Assembly (NCBI GenBank): GCA_037576195.1
Contig: CM075101.1
Coordinates: 36,270,001-36,334,000 of the forward strand
From: Phytoseiulus persimilis
Taxonomy: Eukaryota; Arthropoda; Arachnida; Mesostigmata; Phytoseiidae
DNA length: 64,000 nt
Direction of reading: 5' to 3'
The translations under genes and the position numbers were made by a program. Numbering within the stretch: position 1 is the first letter of the stretch; each line of letters begins with the position of its first letter. This document shows positions 1 through 11,226 of this stretch, piece after piece. The notes under the pieces were generated by a model. It made no database searches, was not told the origin of the DNA, and was given only the letters and a program-made list of their open reading frames with translations.

Positions 1-75
1 CATCCGGTCTATTACACATACACCGGAACAGATGTATTTCGGATGTATCGCACGGGACCAGATATAAACACGTAC

Positions 76-500
76 TTTCCAGCAAAGAACATTTAGCTAG
101 CAGAGGGAAGGTGCACGAAGAACTGGTGATGCTAAAATGCATCCCAGGTGGGCATTCCAATTTCTGTCCGAAGCCGCCCGAGCAGACCGTGTACTTCGTG
201 CAGCTCTCGGGATCGGGAACATACAGGGGAATCGTGCCGTCGGTCTCTGGGCAATCTGGATCCGACGGTGTTTCAGATAAATGGTTGACGGGCGGGCCAG
301 GTTCGGCCCCGGCGAACATCGATGGAACCTGGAAGGATTTCGCAGTGAGAAAAACTGGAGTTTTGATCGGCAAGAGGGTGAGTTTCCAGGACAATGAGGC
401 CGTGACAAAACTCACGACTGATCCCGACAAGCCGCCCGCGAAAGCAGGGCCGGCCGTGGCGTAGCTCAGGAGACAAGCGGAGACAAGCACGGCAAACATG
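76..500 (-). CDS. Secreted chitin-binding (peritrophin-A / CBM14) protein, 5' part
   Basis: Two coding exons are seen, 500-416 and 328-76, split by an 87-bp GT-AG intron; a further donor (GTACGT) at 75 sends the gene off the left edge. Translation from the ATG at 500 begins with a signal peptide (MFAVLVSACLLSYATA). After a short linker comes one complete six-cysteine domain with spacing C-x16-C-x5-C-x9-C-x12-C-x7-C and the typical aromatic core (PLYVPDPESC). This is the CBM14/peritrophin-A pattern of proteins that bind chitin in peritrophic matrix or cuticle outside the cell. The intron length is a multiple of three and has no stop, so retained and spliced forms are both open. More chitin-binding domains may lie outside the window. 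It is divergent from the receptor gene on the other strand. Confidence 0.8.
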
Positions 501-853
501 ATTGCGGGAATGACTGGTTTGAACGAGTCTCTTCAGATGCTATAAATCATAAAATGCTCGCCATCAGCCGCAGATAAAGACAATCTCGGATGTGACGTAA
601 CACTGTAGATAACGGACACATCCGTTTCGCTCAGCCTCAGAGGCGTCGTTTATCTTTATATTTCTCTTTATATTACACCAATAACACCAACATTCCATGA
701 GCGGCGGCAGGCTTCGGCGCTTCCCAAACCTCGTGAGATGTCTGCAGTAAAGGATTCTCAAAGATATGGAAGGAGTGGGTGCCTCAGGCTCGGCGAGCCG
801 TATCGAGAGCCCTCCCTCTGAAGATCGTCCGGAGTTTGGGTTCGAGCTTCGTA

Positions 854-975
854 TCAGCTAAACTGCTCAATAATGATCGCGACGGTGCTGATGATCAAAA
901 TGCGAATGACGGCGATGGCCACTAGGATAACTGACTTGATGGCATGATTCGCTTCATTAGCTTTGAAGGCCAACT
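854..975 (-). CDS. Possible terminal exon with one membrane helix
   Basis: On the minus strand an open stretch of about 40 codons ends in TGA at 856-854. Its last 25 residues are strongly hydrophobic (SVILVAIAVIRILIISTVAI), like a C-terminal membrane helix. A stop lies just upstream in the same frame, so an acceptor would be needed near 963-975; an AG is present but its pyrimidine tract is poor. The partner exons would have to overlap the ionotropic receptor on the opposite strand, which makes this doubtful. It may be a chance hydrophobic frame. Confidence 0.2.
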
Positions 976-1212
976 TCAGGTCGAGTCACAAATTTCGAAA
1001 AGTTATCACGGTCACGACTCGGGAATCCAAACTTGGCTCCTGCCGAACGAAACAAGGCATTCGAGCTCAGAATGTCGTGGCGGAACACCACAATCCGATT
1101 CACCAACGTGGGCGTACGGAGAGTTCTTGCGAAGTCTCCTAGAACCGAATGAAATCAACCAGAGCCGAATATCCGGCAACAGATATCATCAAATTGGCTT
1201 TCTTGTTCACAG

Positions 1213-3728
1213 TGGGACCCTTACGTTGGCGTTGATCGAGATGATTTCGGGAGGAAGACCCTGACTGGACTCACTGGACACATGCTGCACTTCGTCGTCA
1301 AATCCATGGGTATGAAGTACCAGGTGACTTTCCCGAACGATCACGAATGGGGTACCCTCCTTCCAAACGGGAGCTGGACTGGCATGATCGGCGACCTTAC
1401 ACGGGACGTAAGTTTCCGCAAAGCCGCAGGTATTTCCGGCTGAAATAGTTTCTAGCTCCAAGGGATGCAGATGGCTCTTTTTTGCTTTCAGGAGGCTGAC
1501 ATAGCTGTGGGGCCATTCGTGATGACTGAAGGGGAGGCTATAGTTGCGAATCCTTCGCTGCCGTACGCCGATGAGAACCTCGTGATTGTCTCGGGAGTTC
1601 ATAAGGAGCATGAAACGAACGTTTACGGCTACATCACCACCATGGATTATCAGGTCAGCGCGCCTCAGGAAGATGGGAAGAAACGGTAGTTTGTCGTAGA
1701 CAGCATGGTCTAACGTGTTGCCGAGTGAACAGGTTTGGCTGCTCCTGTTTGGGAGCTGCTTGGTGATCATGGCCATCGTCGGAGTTATGGACCGCGTCTT
1801 GGACCCCCATATGACCCGTCGACAGAGAAGGAATAGGTTCTGGAGGATTTTTTGGGTGTACTGGGCTGCCATATTCCTCGAAGGTATCGTCTTACCGTTG
1901 ACAGAACTTCCTGTGTAAGATGAAGTGCTGAAAGGTAAATCCGATTCCATGGTTCTCCAAAAGGTTCCTCCGTTAAGTTCAACAGAAACCCCCACCGGGT
2001 AATGCTCGCATCGTGGCTGCTGGGAATTATGGTGATCATGCACATGTTCATTGGGTACATGGAGTCCACGCTGATGGTGAAATCGGAGACTTTCCGCGTC
2101 AATTCGGTTGACCAACTCCTCAGTCAACCTGCTCTCGAACCAATGCTTTTCGACATCGGAGGGTACAAGTCGATCATCGAGGTGAGTTGTTCCGTGAGTC
2201 GGCTCCGTAGTCTTAGATCAATCAATCTGCTCGTCTCCCGTTGCAGAGAGAGGGCAGGCGAAGAGGACGACACCGTTGAACCACTGAAACAATTCTGATT
2301 TCTCAGAACGCTGAGAGTCATGCTCTCAAGCTGGTTATGCAACAAGTGGGACAGCACGGAGGTTTGCGATACGGAGAGGAACTATTCACTCCACCAGTTC
2401 TACGCAAAGTTCTCGAAAGGAAAGCGGTCTTACTGTTGGAACCCATGTCACTCTACACTCGGATTGGACCTCAATGCAAAACCTTCAGGAAGGAGGGTCT
2501 CTTCCACATCGGGAAGGAGCGGCTCCTGCAGATAAAAATGGTGTTTTACATGAGGAAGAGGCTGAACAGGAAGATCCAAGCGGAGATACAGAAGAGGTCA
2601 GGTTACACTTCCACGGAATTTTTTAGCTCATGCATCGCAAGTTCGCACTGCGCAGAAGCGCGAATGCCTGGTCTTAGGGGTCGACTTTGATGTCAAGCTT
2701 CCTCAATTTTTGGTTCAGGGTACGCCTCATCATCGACTCCGGGATTTTCCGCCACTGGCATGACACCCTCGTGTTCGACAAGGGTTCTTGTTGGACGGCA
2801 GAGCATTCGGATCACATGCACGACTACGCAGATCTGCAAGTCTCGGATCTAGCTTCGATCTTCTACTTCTTCTCGGCATCGTTATGCGTGTCTCTCACCG
2901 TGCTCCTGGTCGAAATGCTTTATCGGAAAGGCTATTGCTGTTTTTGCAAGTACAAGGACGATGAAGCTGACGAGATGGAAGAGAAACGGTTGATCGAGGA
3001 GCGCATGAAGTTTGACGGAGTTTACGAAAGTCCCTGCTCCGCTTCGAATCTTCCAGCGCTGACAGACCCTCTCCATGCGCGGAACAGTATGAGGTGATTC
3101 TAACATATGGTAGCATGGGTTTGATCAAATGCAATCAAGCTTTTCGAGCCGTTCCAGAGGCAAGCGTTCTATGGCTGGCCATCGCAGTCTCACCTGGGGC
3201 TCCTATCAGTCCCCTGGACATTCCCACGTTCTTCTGATTCTGCAGGAGCGTTCCGCCGATGGAGGAGTCGTACCACTTCTACTCCACTCCCGAAAACCAG
3301 ATCAATCATGTAGTGTCATTGACCTCGAGACCACGACCTCTCTTTCCTGGAAGAGGAGCTTTCGTCATCGAAGTCGCGTCAGCTGTGCGGAGGTAAGCAT
3401 CGAGATGAACCTCGAAATTCGCAACGGTATCTTGCGGCCATCATCGCATGACCAAGCTCCATCCGATCTCAGGAGCTCGGATCCGCAATCGATGCAAAGC
3501 GAAGGTATCATCATCTCGACTACGCCCTGCGGAAACTCCTGTGGTGGTCCCGGTGTTTATCCTGAGCGGGCGATCCGGGAGACATCGTCCTTGACGACAA
3601 GAAGGATCTTCACTGGCGATGAGAGAAGCTGCGACAATGCTGACCACCGCTCGATGTCCGTGAGCGAGCACGCCGCCAGTGCTGTCCGAACTCCGATAGA
3701 CGTCGCCATTACACAGTATGAAAGGTGA
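1213..3728 (+). CDS. Divergent ionotropic glutamate receptor (IR-type), 3' eight exons
   Basis: Exons 1213-1407, 1492-1653, 1733-1914, 1986-2181, 2307-2596, 2719-3093, 3246-3392 and 3473-3728 join in phase to 600 residues with GT-AG introns of 71-152 bp. The ligand-binding S1 lobe carries WGTLLPNGSWTGMIGDL and EADIAVGPFVMT. TM1 (VWLLLFGSCLVIMAIVGV), a pore loop (YWAAIFLEGIVLPLTELP), TM3 (MLASWLLGIMVIMHMFIGY), S2 and a last helix (SIFYFFSASLCVSLTVLLVE) follow, then a Ser/Thr-rich cytosolic tail of about 175 residues. The family forms ligand-gated cation channels in the plasma membrane, often chemosensory in arthropods. The arginine that binds the ligand carboxylate after the FxMT motif is absent (MTEGEA), and the TM3 SYTANLAAF motif is lost, so this is an IR-type receptor, not a classical glutamate receptor. 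The start codon was not found; a weak candidate first exon is 1072-1113. No amino-terminal domain is visible. Confidence 0.85.
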
Positions 3729-5303
3729 AAATGAACGAGAACGTCCGGTTACGGAAACAAAACGGAGATTCCGTGGAGGCGCCTCTCGACTCCGCATCTG
3801 GAACTCGTTTCTGACTCACTCCAGTCTCAATGGCATTCAAAGCCTGAATTGCGGTTATTTGCATGTCCCCGTGATTATCACTTGAGGGATCCGACACGGC
3901 GTTTGACAACCGGGGGGAGCTAGACCCAAAGGAATAACTCCCGCAGTGACGTACCGCCATCTGAACCATCTTGAGACCCAAGCCCACCGCCCGCAACGGG
4001 ATTTGCGAGGCGATAGGGAGTGTTACTGAAGCAATACCGGAAGGTGATCCCGGGACACTTCTGAGGGCTGGCTGAGAGGTTCAGCCGGGAAACAGAGTGA
4101 CGTACCGCCAGAAACCAGCACTACAAAACACTTCCACCACTCGGTTCGAACTTCGTTTGAATCATTCCTCGACTCGCTCTGGTGCACTTCAGTCATTCGC
4201 ATCGGCAGGGATCGGAGAGAGGGTCTCCACTCCCTCAAACCCTTTAAAAATCCTCATCTGCGTTTGTTGACGCCTGGAACACCCGAGAAATGCGACCCTG
4301 AGCCCCCTCCGAACCCGGGTGCGCCCTGACCTCAGTATGGGGAGCGAGCTTGCAAGCCAAAGAGCGTTGCAACCGAAGAGCTTTTCAAGCTTTTCTCAGG
4401 CGGACAGAGTTTCCCGGTCCAGGAGCAGCACGGTCCGAATGATTAAACCTTGTCAAACTGAAGCTCGAGACTGTGGGTTTGAAAATAGAGTTTCTATTCG
4501 ATCCAGCAGCGTCGCGGAGGCAGGGCAAAGTGAATGCGGTTATCTCGTCGAAGACGACCACCATTGTGCTCCGGAGAAGATTGAAGCAGAACTTGAAGAA
4601 GAGGAGAATTCGAGCTTGGCCGAGGACGATCGACCTACGGACTTCGATGAGCTGGAGGAGTGAGTACTGCCGGATTGTTCATTCCGTGATCCCGAATGCC
4701 CGGTCTGAAGCAAGGGTCAGTTAACATTTCTGGTCTGAGGCCTATCTCGACGTCGGGATCCTGGGATCTACCTTACTCAGAAAATCCACGAGATGCATCG
4801 ATATTGGCCGTTGAGCATTCCCCCGAGTCCTTCGCTGCAAGCTATGACTTCCAAACTGTTACCATATACTTCATCCAGTTGTTGCACCAGTTCAGATACT
4901 TGACGTAATCATGAACCAATGAATGGCTATAGTTAAGGTAAACGGAGAAAATATGAAGCGTTATCGGATACTGTTCTTCTCATTTTTCACACGGGGAGGA
5001 GGGTGCAATCGAGCTCTTCTCGACTACACCAGTTCTTGTCTTCGTAGCTGTTAACTAATCATCGAGAGGCCACCGAGTGATTAGGTTGAGGCCAGAATTC
5101 GGACCAGGAACATTGATATTGAGTGCTTCTCAAGCTCACTGCCTCATCGACCCCTAGGGAGTCGAGCCCCTGAGCCACCTCGTTTCAGTTCATAGCAGCG
5201 GTCCTCGAAATGGTAGATTTCGACAACTGGGGGATCATCGACGACCATCTACTTATTTTGGCGATGTTCGGGGTCGTGAAGACCCGGAACCATATCGTCG
5301 GAT

Positions 5304-5390
5304 ACCGGAAATCATGGTCAGATGTAGCCCGGAATCGTCTCTCTAAATCTGTGATCGGCTGTCGACCCCGAGGGGTCGATATCGATCACA
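5304..5390. repeat. Dispersed repeat copy 1 (GTCGACCCC family)
   Basis: This segment resembles 22616-22687. Shared blocks are CCGGAAA-TATGGTCA, CCCCGGAATC, CGGC-GTCGACCCC and GGTCGATATCGA. Copy 1 contains an 8-bp inverted repeat, TCGACCCC then GGGGTCGA, separated by two bases (5362-5379). It probably represents an old short interspersed or miniature transposable element; no coding potential was assigned. Confidence 0.6.
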
Positions 5391-8300
5391 CGAAGCGCCA
5401 CTGACCTCGAGCAAGCCGAAACGCTCACGCGATGGGGATTAGTGAGCCGGTGTTTCTTTCCGAGCTTTCCAACATTATTTGTTTGTTTTTCCAGGTCGGA
5501 GTCGATCCCGCCGACCAGGGTAAGGAATTGGTTGATCCATGTCGAAGCCAGCTCGAGCAAATGATTGTCCCGGATAACTCAGTGGACCCATCTCGTCGTG
5601 AGAAGAGAGGGATTTCCACAGAATCGATGAATTCAAAAAACGCGTAAGAAGTTCTGCTTCCCTAAATCCTCTCACCAAATCTCTTGCACTGCTCGAGATC
5701 ATGGCAGCGTTGCTCAACGGAACTAGTTCGGTCAGAGAGGTGGAAGTATCGACTTGAATTATAAATCGATTTTGTTTCAAGGTAGGAATAAGATTCCAAT
5801 TAGTCGTTCATCGTATCCATGACCCACTCCCGGGTTGAATCGATCTTGGATTAGATCAGTCACGTAATAAAATCTCGCTTCGAGCACAAAATCGGTTGTC
5901 GTTATTTAACAGAGTCAGGGACGTTCACTCGATGATCAGCGACTCACTGCTCATCCGAATCCTGGGACATCTCATCTGAGTTCCGAATGTTTGAGAACTG
6001 ACATTCGGCGTCGGCGACTTTCCATGAACATCTCTGGAGCTTCGAACGATGAGCCCCCCATTGCAATGATGACGAGTTGGTGAGAGCGGTGCTCACACGG
6101 AGGCTTTGGTCGTGAAGAGTCGAGAATCGATTTGGACGCATCCAATGGGGACACCCAGGGTAGCGCGCCACATGTCTGGGCAGAACGGCAGTTCGAGAAT
6201 CCTTCTCGGATGTTCCGAAGAGAGCCAGCACCAGCAAGCTTCATGGGGTGAAGTCTAACGTCCCGACGTCTCAACTAGGGGTTGATCCCATACGGAAGTG
6301 AGGGGATGTACGATTTTTCGTGGGCCGAGGGAGTCCAATTACACCCTCCGCGTCGGGGTGCAATCTACGACGAGTTCTGAGGCCTGGGGAGAGGAAACGA
6401 GGGAAGACAGGAGTTTGAGTTCCGAGCGGCAGCGACAGGGGCCGCCAAATCCCTCTCAAATCCAAGCTCGACTTGAACCGATAAATAGCGCCACACTGAG
6501 TGGCGATTTCGCGATTCCGGTGGATCTAAGAGAGATCAGGACACCCTGTTTTGGTGTCAGAATCCTGAATTCTGTCTAGAATAATGCTGCTAGAATCCCG
6601 CATAGCCCAGCAGCGACACGGTTCTCACGAAATATGAGTACATATTATGAAGCATAGATGTTGAGGTTTTGCACAGAAACTGCTCATCCCTGATGTGAAA
6701 GGATCATTCACGTACAAGGACGCGCTTACTCGTATCCATATCATCGGACGGATTGAGATACGGAGGGGGTTCCGGATTTCTCATATCCCAGGGGCACCTT
6801 TGAGTGACTTGGAATCGAGCCAAAATCGCTCTCGCTCAGTCGTGTCGCAGGTCCTGATTCGAATCAGAGGTTGAAGAATTGAAGAGCCCTGCAGATTATC
6901 GTAGTCCTCAATATCCCGCGCTCCATGGTGCATACTACAATCCTGGAAGCGTTTTCTTCCTATGTTCTCTCACCAGAAAAAACAGGTTAGAATCCGGGAC
7001 ACCACGTCTCCGTCTAGGCTCCAGATCCCTTGACCTCAATTTTTCTCTCGAATCAATGAATGCAACGCGGTTTTCTGCTCAACATGACTCCTAGCATGTC
7101 GAATCTGAGAAATGTCTCGATAAGTTCAAGATGGATGTGAAGCGCAGTTTTGCGAACTCATAATTGTCATCTGTGTACGATAACCGAGCATGAGGCGGGG
7201 AAATTCTTCCAGATCCAAAACGTCAAATCACCATCTGACTGATATTGGCTCTGACCGTTCTTCCATCGGAATAGCGATCGCCATCCACAGTAATCTATTG
7301 CGCTCTGAGGCTGTGTCACCTTGAGATAGTGTCAATAGAATTGCGTTGAGTGGATTGAAGACCACAATTTTGCGTTGTTTCCTCGACGGAAAAAGTGGAG
7401 ATTCGACGATCCGAACCTGGGTTCTCCAATTGCCTCCCGCAGATCCTCCAAGGAGACGTGATTATCGGCGTTGATCTTGATCGTGACCCATCAGGCCTTC
7501 CAATCGAGAGCAGCGCTTGATCGGAACCTCCGATTTACTCCACTCACTTCCGATTCCGAAGTGAGGGAGGTGGATTGCATGATTGAGATACTGGAGCCTG
7601 AGACGGGCCTCAATCTTGCGGGCTCGGTTGGGAAAGCTGCTCACGCTTTTGTCGTTTGGATAATGCACGCACAGCCGCCTCATGATTCCGTTAGTATCGC
7701 TCAACTGGAGCAGAATATGAAACCATGGTATGCAGGCTATGAAAATATATCTTCTGTGTAAACGAACGTTCGCAGAGTTTCAAGGATTTCAAGATGAGGT
7801 CTCCAGACATCAGAAGCATGCAGTTGTCTGGGTGGAACGAAGGTGTCGCAAGAGAGAACGCGGAAGCCTGTTTGAGATTCGGGCGGTGTCCAGGGCAACC
7901 GTGTTCGGAGAATTCAGAGTCGCGTGACATAATGACCCCGAGCTCAGTCATGTGGTCTGCCTCCTCGATTTTCCTTTTTCAAAGTGTGTACTAGCAGGGG
8001 CAAATCCTGTCTGGGCTAATGACGGCGATGCTGTCAAAGATTTCCGGGACGAGCTTATATCCTTCAATATTCTACCCCCTGGCCCCTATTCCTACTTCAC
8101 TCTGCCCGTGAGAAAAAGACAGAATCGTGAGCTCGTCCCGTCTAAATGAGAGAGGCGTTTACTTCATTCGATACTCTATGAGCATAGGTGAGTTTATGAT
8201 TCGTGAAACTTCGGAGAATCAGATCAAGTTCCCTTGATTCGGTAGCGGGAAGGTTAACGACCGCTTCGGCAGGGATCTGTATTTCCGGGTGAAAATCCCT

Positions 8301-10965
8301 CACTGAGAGACTGCTCGACAGGACTGATTCCTGCAGAATAATTCCAGTGTCATTTCCTACCTAGCTCATCTTACCGCGGCCAGGCAGACACTGCGTCAAT
8401 TTGTCGAGGGTGACGACTCCCATCGCGGAATCAAAATCGAGGCTATTTTCTCGTCGAAGAGTCTTATTCAGCGATCGCTTTGTGCTGTTTCCGGCGCTGT
8501 GCCGAACTTCGAATGAGAGCACTGTTCTAAACGAGCCAATACTCCAAACGGCCCATAGAAGTACTCCGCTGGGCAACGGAGAATTGAAAACATATCCGTC
8601 AATCGCCGGAACATCGAAAGCTTCGCTCCCAGCTTCAGGACTCGCCTTCCGGAAGTCTTATTCTAGTGGAGTCGACTTCCATAGTCTGGATGATCGCTGC
8701 TTGCGATATGCGCACTGATTCTAGAGAAGGAGGGCTCCACTGTTCGAGAGGATCGTTACGGCGATTATGCTTTCGAAATTGCGCTCCTCCTCTGAAGCGG
8801 TCTCGTCTTCTCAGACGTGAAGAAGGGTCACGATGGCTTGTCTGATGACGAACCGTACGAATATCAGTGACAGTGGTTCGTAACGCACGTTATGGCAGGT
8901 CTACAAGAGACGGACTGCTCGAGCTTTTCTGTTTTAGATTCCGTTTTGAAGTGCTCAGGATGTTGCGTGTAGATAAGTCGATAACGCTGAGTTTCAGTAC
9001 GTAGGCGCCCTGCCCTGTATGAAACTTGAACCATATGGACGTTTCAGTGAGGGAGAACATCTCAAAGTTAACAGAGCAACACGAACAGTAGCCTCTCTCT
9101 CGGACCACGGTGAATGTAAGCAGCTTCAGAAACGAGAGTTCGCGGTGACAAAGGATCTCAAATCAACGATGTCATGGATAATTAATAGGACTGAATCACT
9201 CGTGATTCGATTCTCACTCAATCAACGTCAAGTTTTCGAAGATCCGCAACCTGGAGAGGCTCCGTTTAGTCTAGGAGTTGTCTCTAGGTACGGAAGGATT
9301 GGAGTTGAGAATTCAGGAGCTCGTCTGAACGGGTCGAGAATGGGGAAACCGGGCAAGCTCAATTTCGTCTCAACCGTCTCGCCTCCTAAGACTCAGAGAT
9401 ATGAAGATGGCGTGAAGTCATTTCTCTCGGCTGGCTACTCCATTCTCTGCTCAGGATTGATACGCTCCACTTCACGGATGCTTTGAATTACAGGAGATTT
9501 CATTCTGACAGTGTCAATAGTAGAATCGTGTCAATGCTTGTCGAAACCGATTTGGGAGGTTAGGACAGTAGCTTTGGGACTGTCCCAAGATAGGTATTTT
9601 CCCCTTCACATCGAACACGGAGTAAGTATCGATGCGGCATGCCTCACTTACCGTTACCTGAGGTTGTCACTTGAGGAATGAGCCGTCATTCGAGCCACTG
9701 TTTCTCTCTCTCTCTCTCATGTATCCTCCAGACCGAGCTGTTTGCTTGTTTTCTCGCTCGTTCCTCCCCTCATGAAGACGAATTCGAATCGGAGTAAGAG
9801 CAGACCTCAATCGAACATTGCCTCCGCGTTATCTGCCTACACCGCACTCCGAACAGCCTGTCTAGGTGTTTCTTCCCCTTGACATCACTCCATTTATACA
9901 TATATGGGTTTATGTATGGCACAACATGCATATGCTGGTGCCACCGCCATCATCATCCACGCCTCCGATGCCAACGTGTCGCCAAACACCATTTGTCGGG
10001 TGTCACGCTAATGCTCATGCGGCTGCTGTGACTCGTCTTCGACCGATACCGTAAGGTCTGTTGTGGACCGGATTGCCACCGCAGTGTCAACTGAGGTTTC
10101 ATCTCCTTTACCACCGTTTCGTGGGCCCTTCCAGGGGACCGAGCAGGACCGAACTCACTCTCCCGGCTGTAATTCGCATTCAGGAGCCCACTCTGGAGCG
10201 AAGTTGAAATCACGAGCGACGCGTGATTGACAGTTGATTGTTAAAAAAAAACTGCTTCAAATGATCCGTTCCCCAGCTGATCGACTAGACTGAATTTGCG
10301 CCACGATTGGGGGTGATGACTTCGAAAACCTGATCGCTGCACCTCGCTAATTGAGCGGATAGAAACCGTTGCTGGAGGGTTGTCCCCCCGGGATTCTGCC
10401 ACTGGCTCTGAACGAGAGCGTGGAATGCTGTTCAAGGCCTAGCTTCAGCCAGTAACGTAAAAACCGAGCAGGTTTAAAATGCGTTCATTACGTTCTGAGG
10501 TCCACATGCTCCGCCGCTGGTTTTTCGGCTCCGATGAATTCTACCTGACCGGCTGCTCGAAACAAATTAGCCATTTAAGGAACACGCATTGAGCGTGGAA
10601 TAATTTTCAGGAGTTTTCTTCTAGGAATTGTGGCGTCTCCGACCAACAGGCGAACTTTTCACCGAGTCATCCGAGGAACCGAAATTCTCCTTATTCCTTT
10701 GTGTGGCTACGAATGAATCCGATTTGTTTCCGTCCACTGCGTTGGTCGTGAGGAGGCGGACAGCTGTAGGCTAAGAGGAGGAGAGGGTCAGAAAGGCCTC
10801 GAGGGGCTAGGAGGGCTGTTTGTTCATTCAGTTGTCCTGTCGGTCGGTCGACACCTCCCTCGAGAGGGAATCATTTCTTTGTTGGCTTGCTGGTCAAGCT
10901 GACTTCGTCCCTTATCCTCTGAGGGCGACGAGGAAGAATCGACAATGACTTTCATCTCGACCATC

Positions 10966-11226
10966 CGTCCCTTACAACGAGCAGCGAACAGCTTCTTTCG
11001 TTCCGAAGTTTCAGTAATACTTGTTAGTTGTTCAAGGCGCGAATCCAATCGAATTTCTTTTCTCATGTGGTTGACGTGTGATTCTCTATCCCCTCTATCG
11101 TCCCTTACAACGAGCAGCAAACAGCTTCCTTCGCTCCAAAGTTTCAGTAATTCTTGTTAGTTCTCCAAGGCGTGAATCCAATCGAATTTCTTTCCTCATG
11201 TGGTTGACATGTGGTTCTCTATCCCT
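10966..11226. repeat. Tandem duplication, 2 x about 133 bp
   Basis: Copy 1 runs 10966-11098 and copy 2 11099-11226, both starting CGTCCCTTACAACGAGCAGC. About a dozen mismatches over 125 aligned bases are visible, mostly transitions, with no obvious indel until the end of copy 2. The head-to-tail arrangement with a shared junction points to a local duplication and not to two independent insertions. Confidence 0.9.

Noticed and set aside
6856-6872. TGATTCGAATCA-like palindrome, considered as a tRNA T-loop
   Set aside because: No matching acceptor stem, D-arm or anticodon arm around it. No tRNA or rRNA gene was found in the window.
8361-8660. Minus-strand frame with SGVLLWAVWSIGSF, considered as a second ionotropic receptor TM3 exon
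   Set aside because: Spacing between the helix and the following VTLDKL motif is about twice that of real receptors, and the next exon in phase stops quickly.
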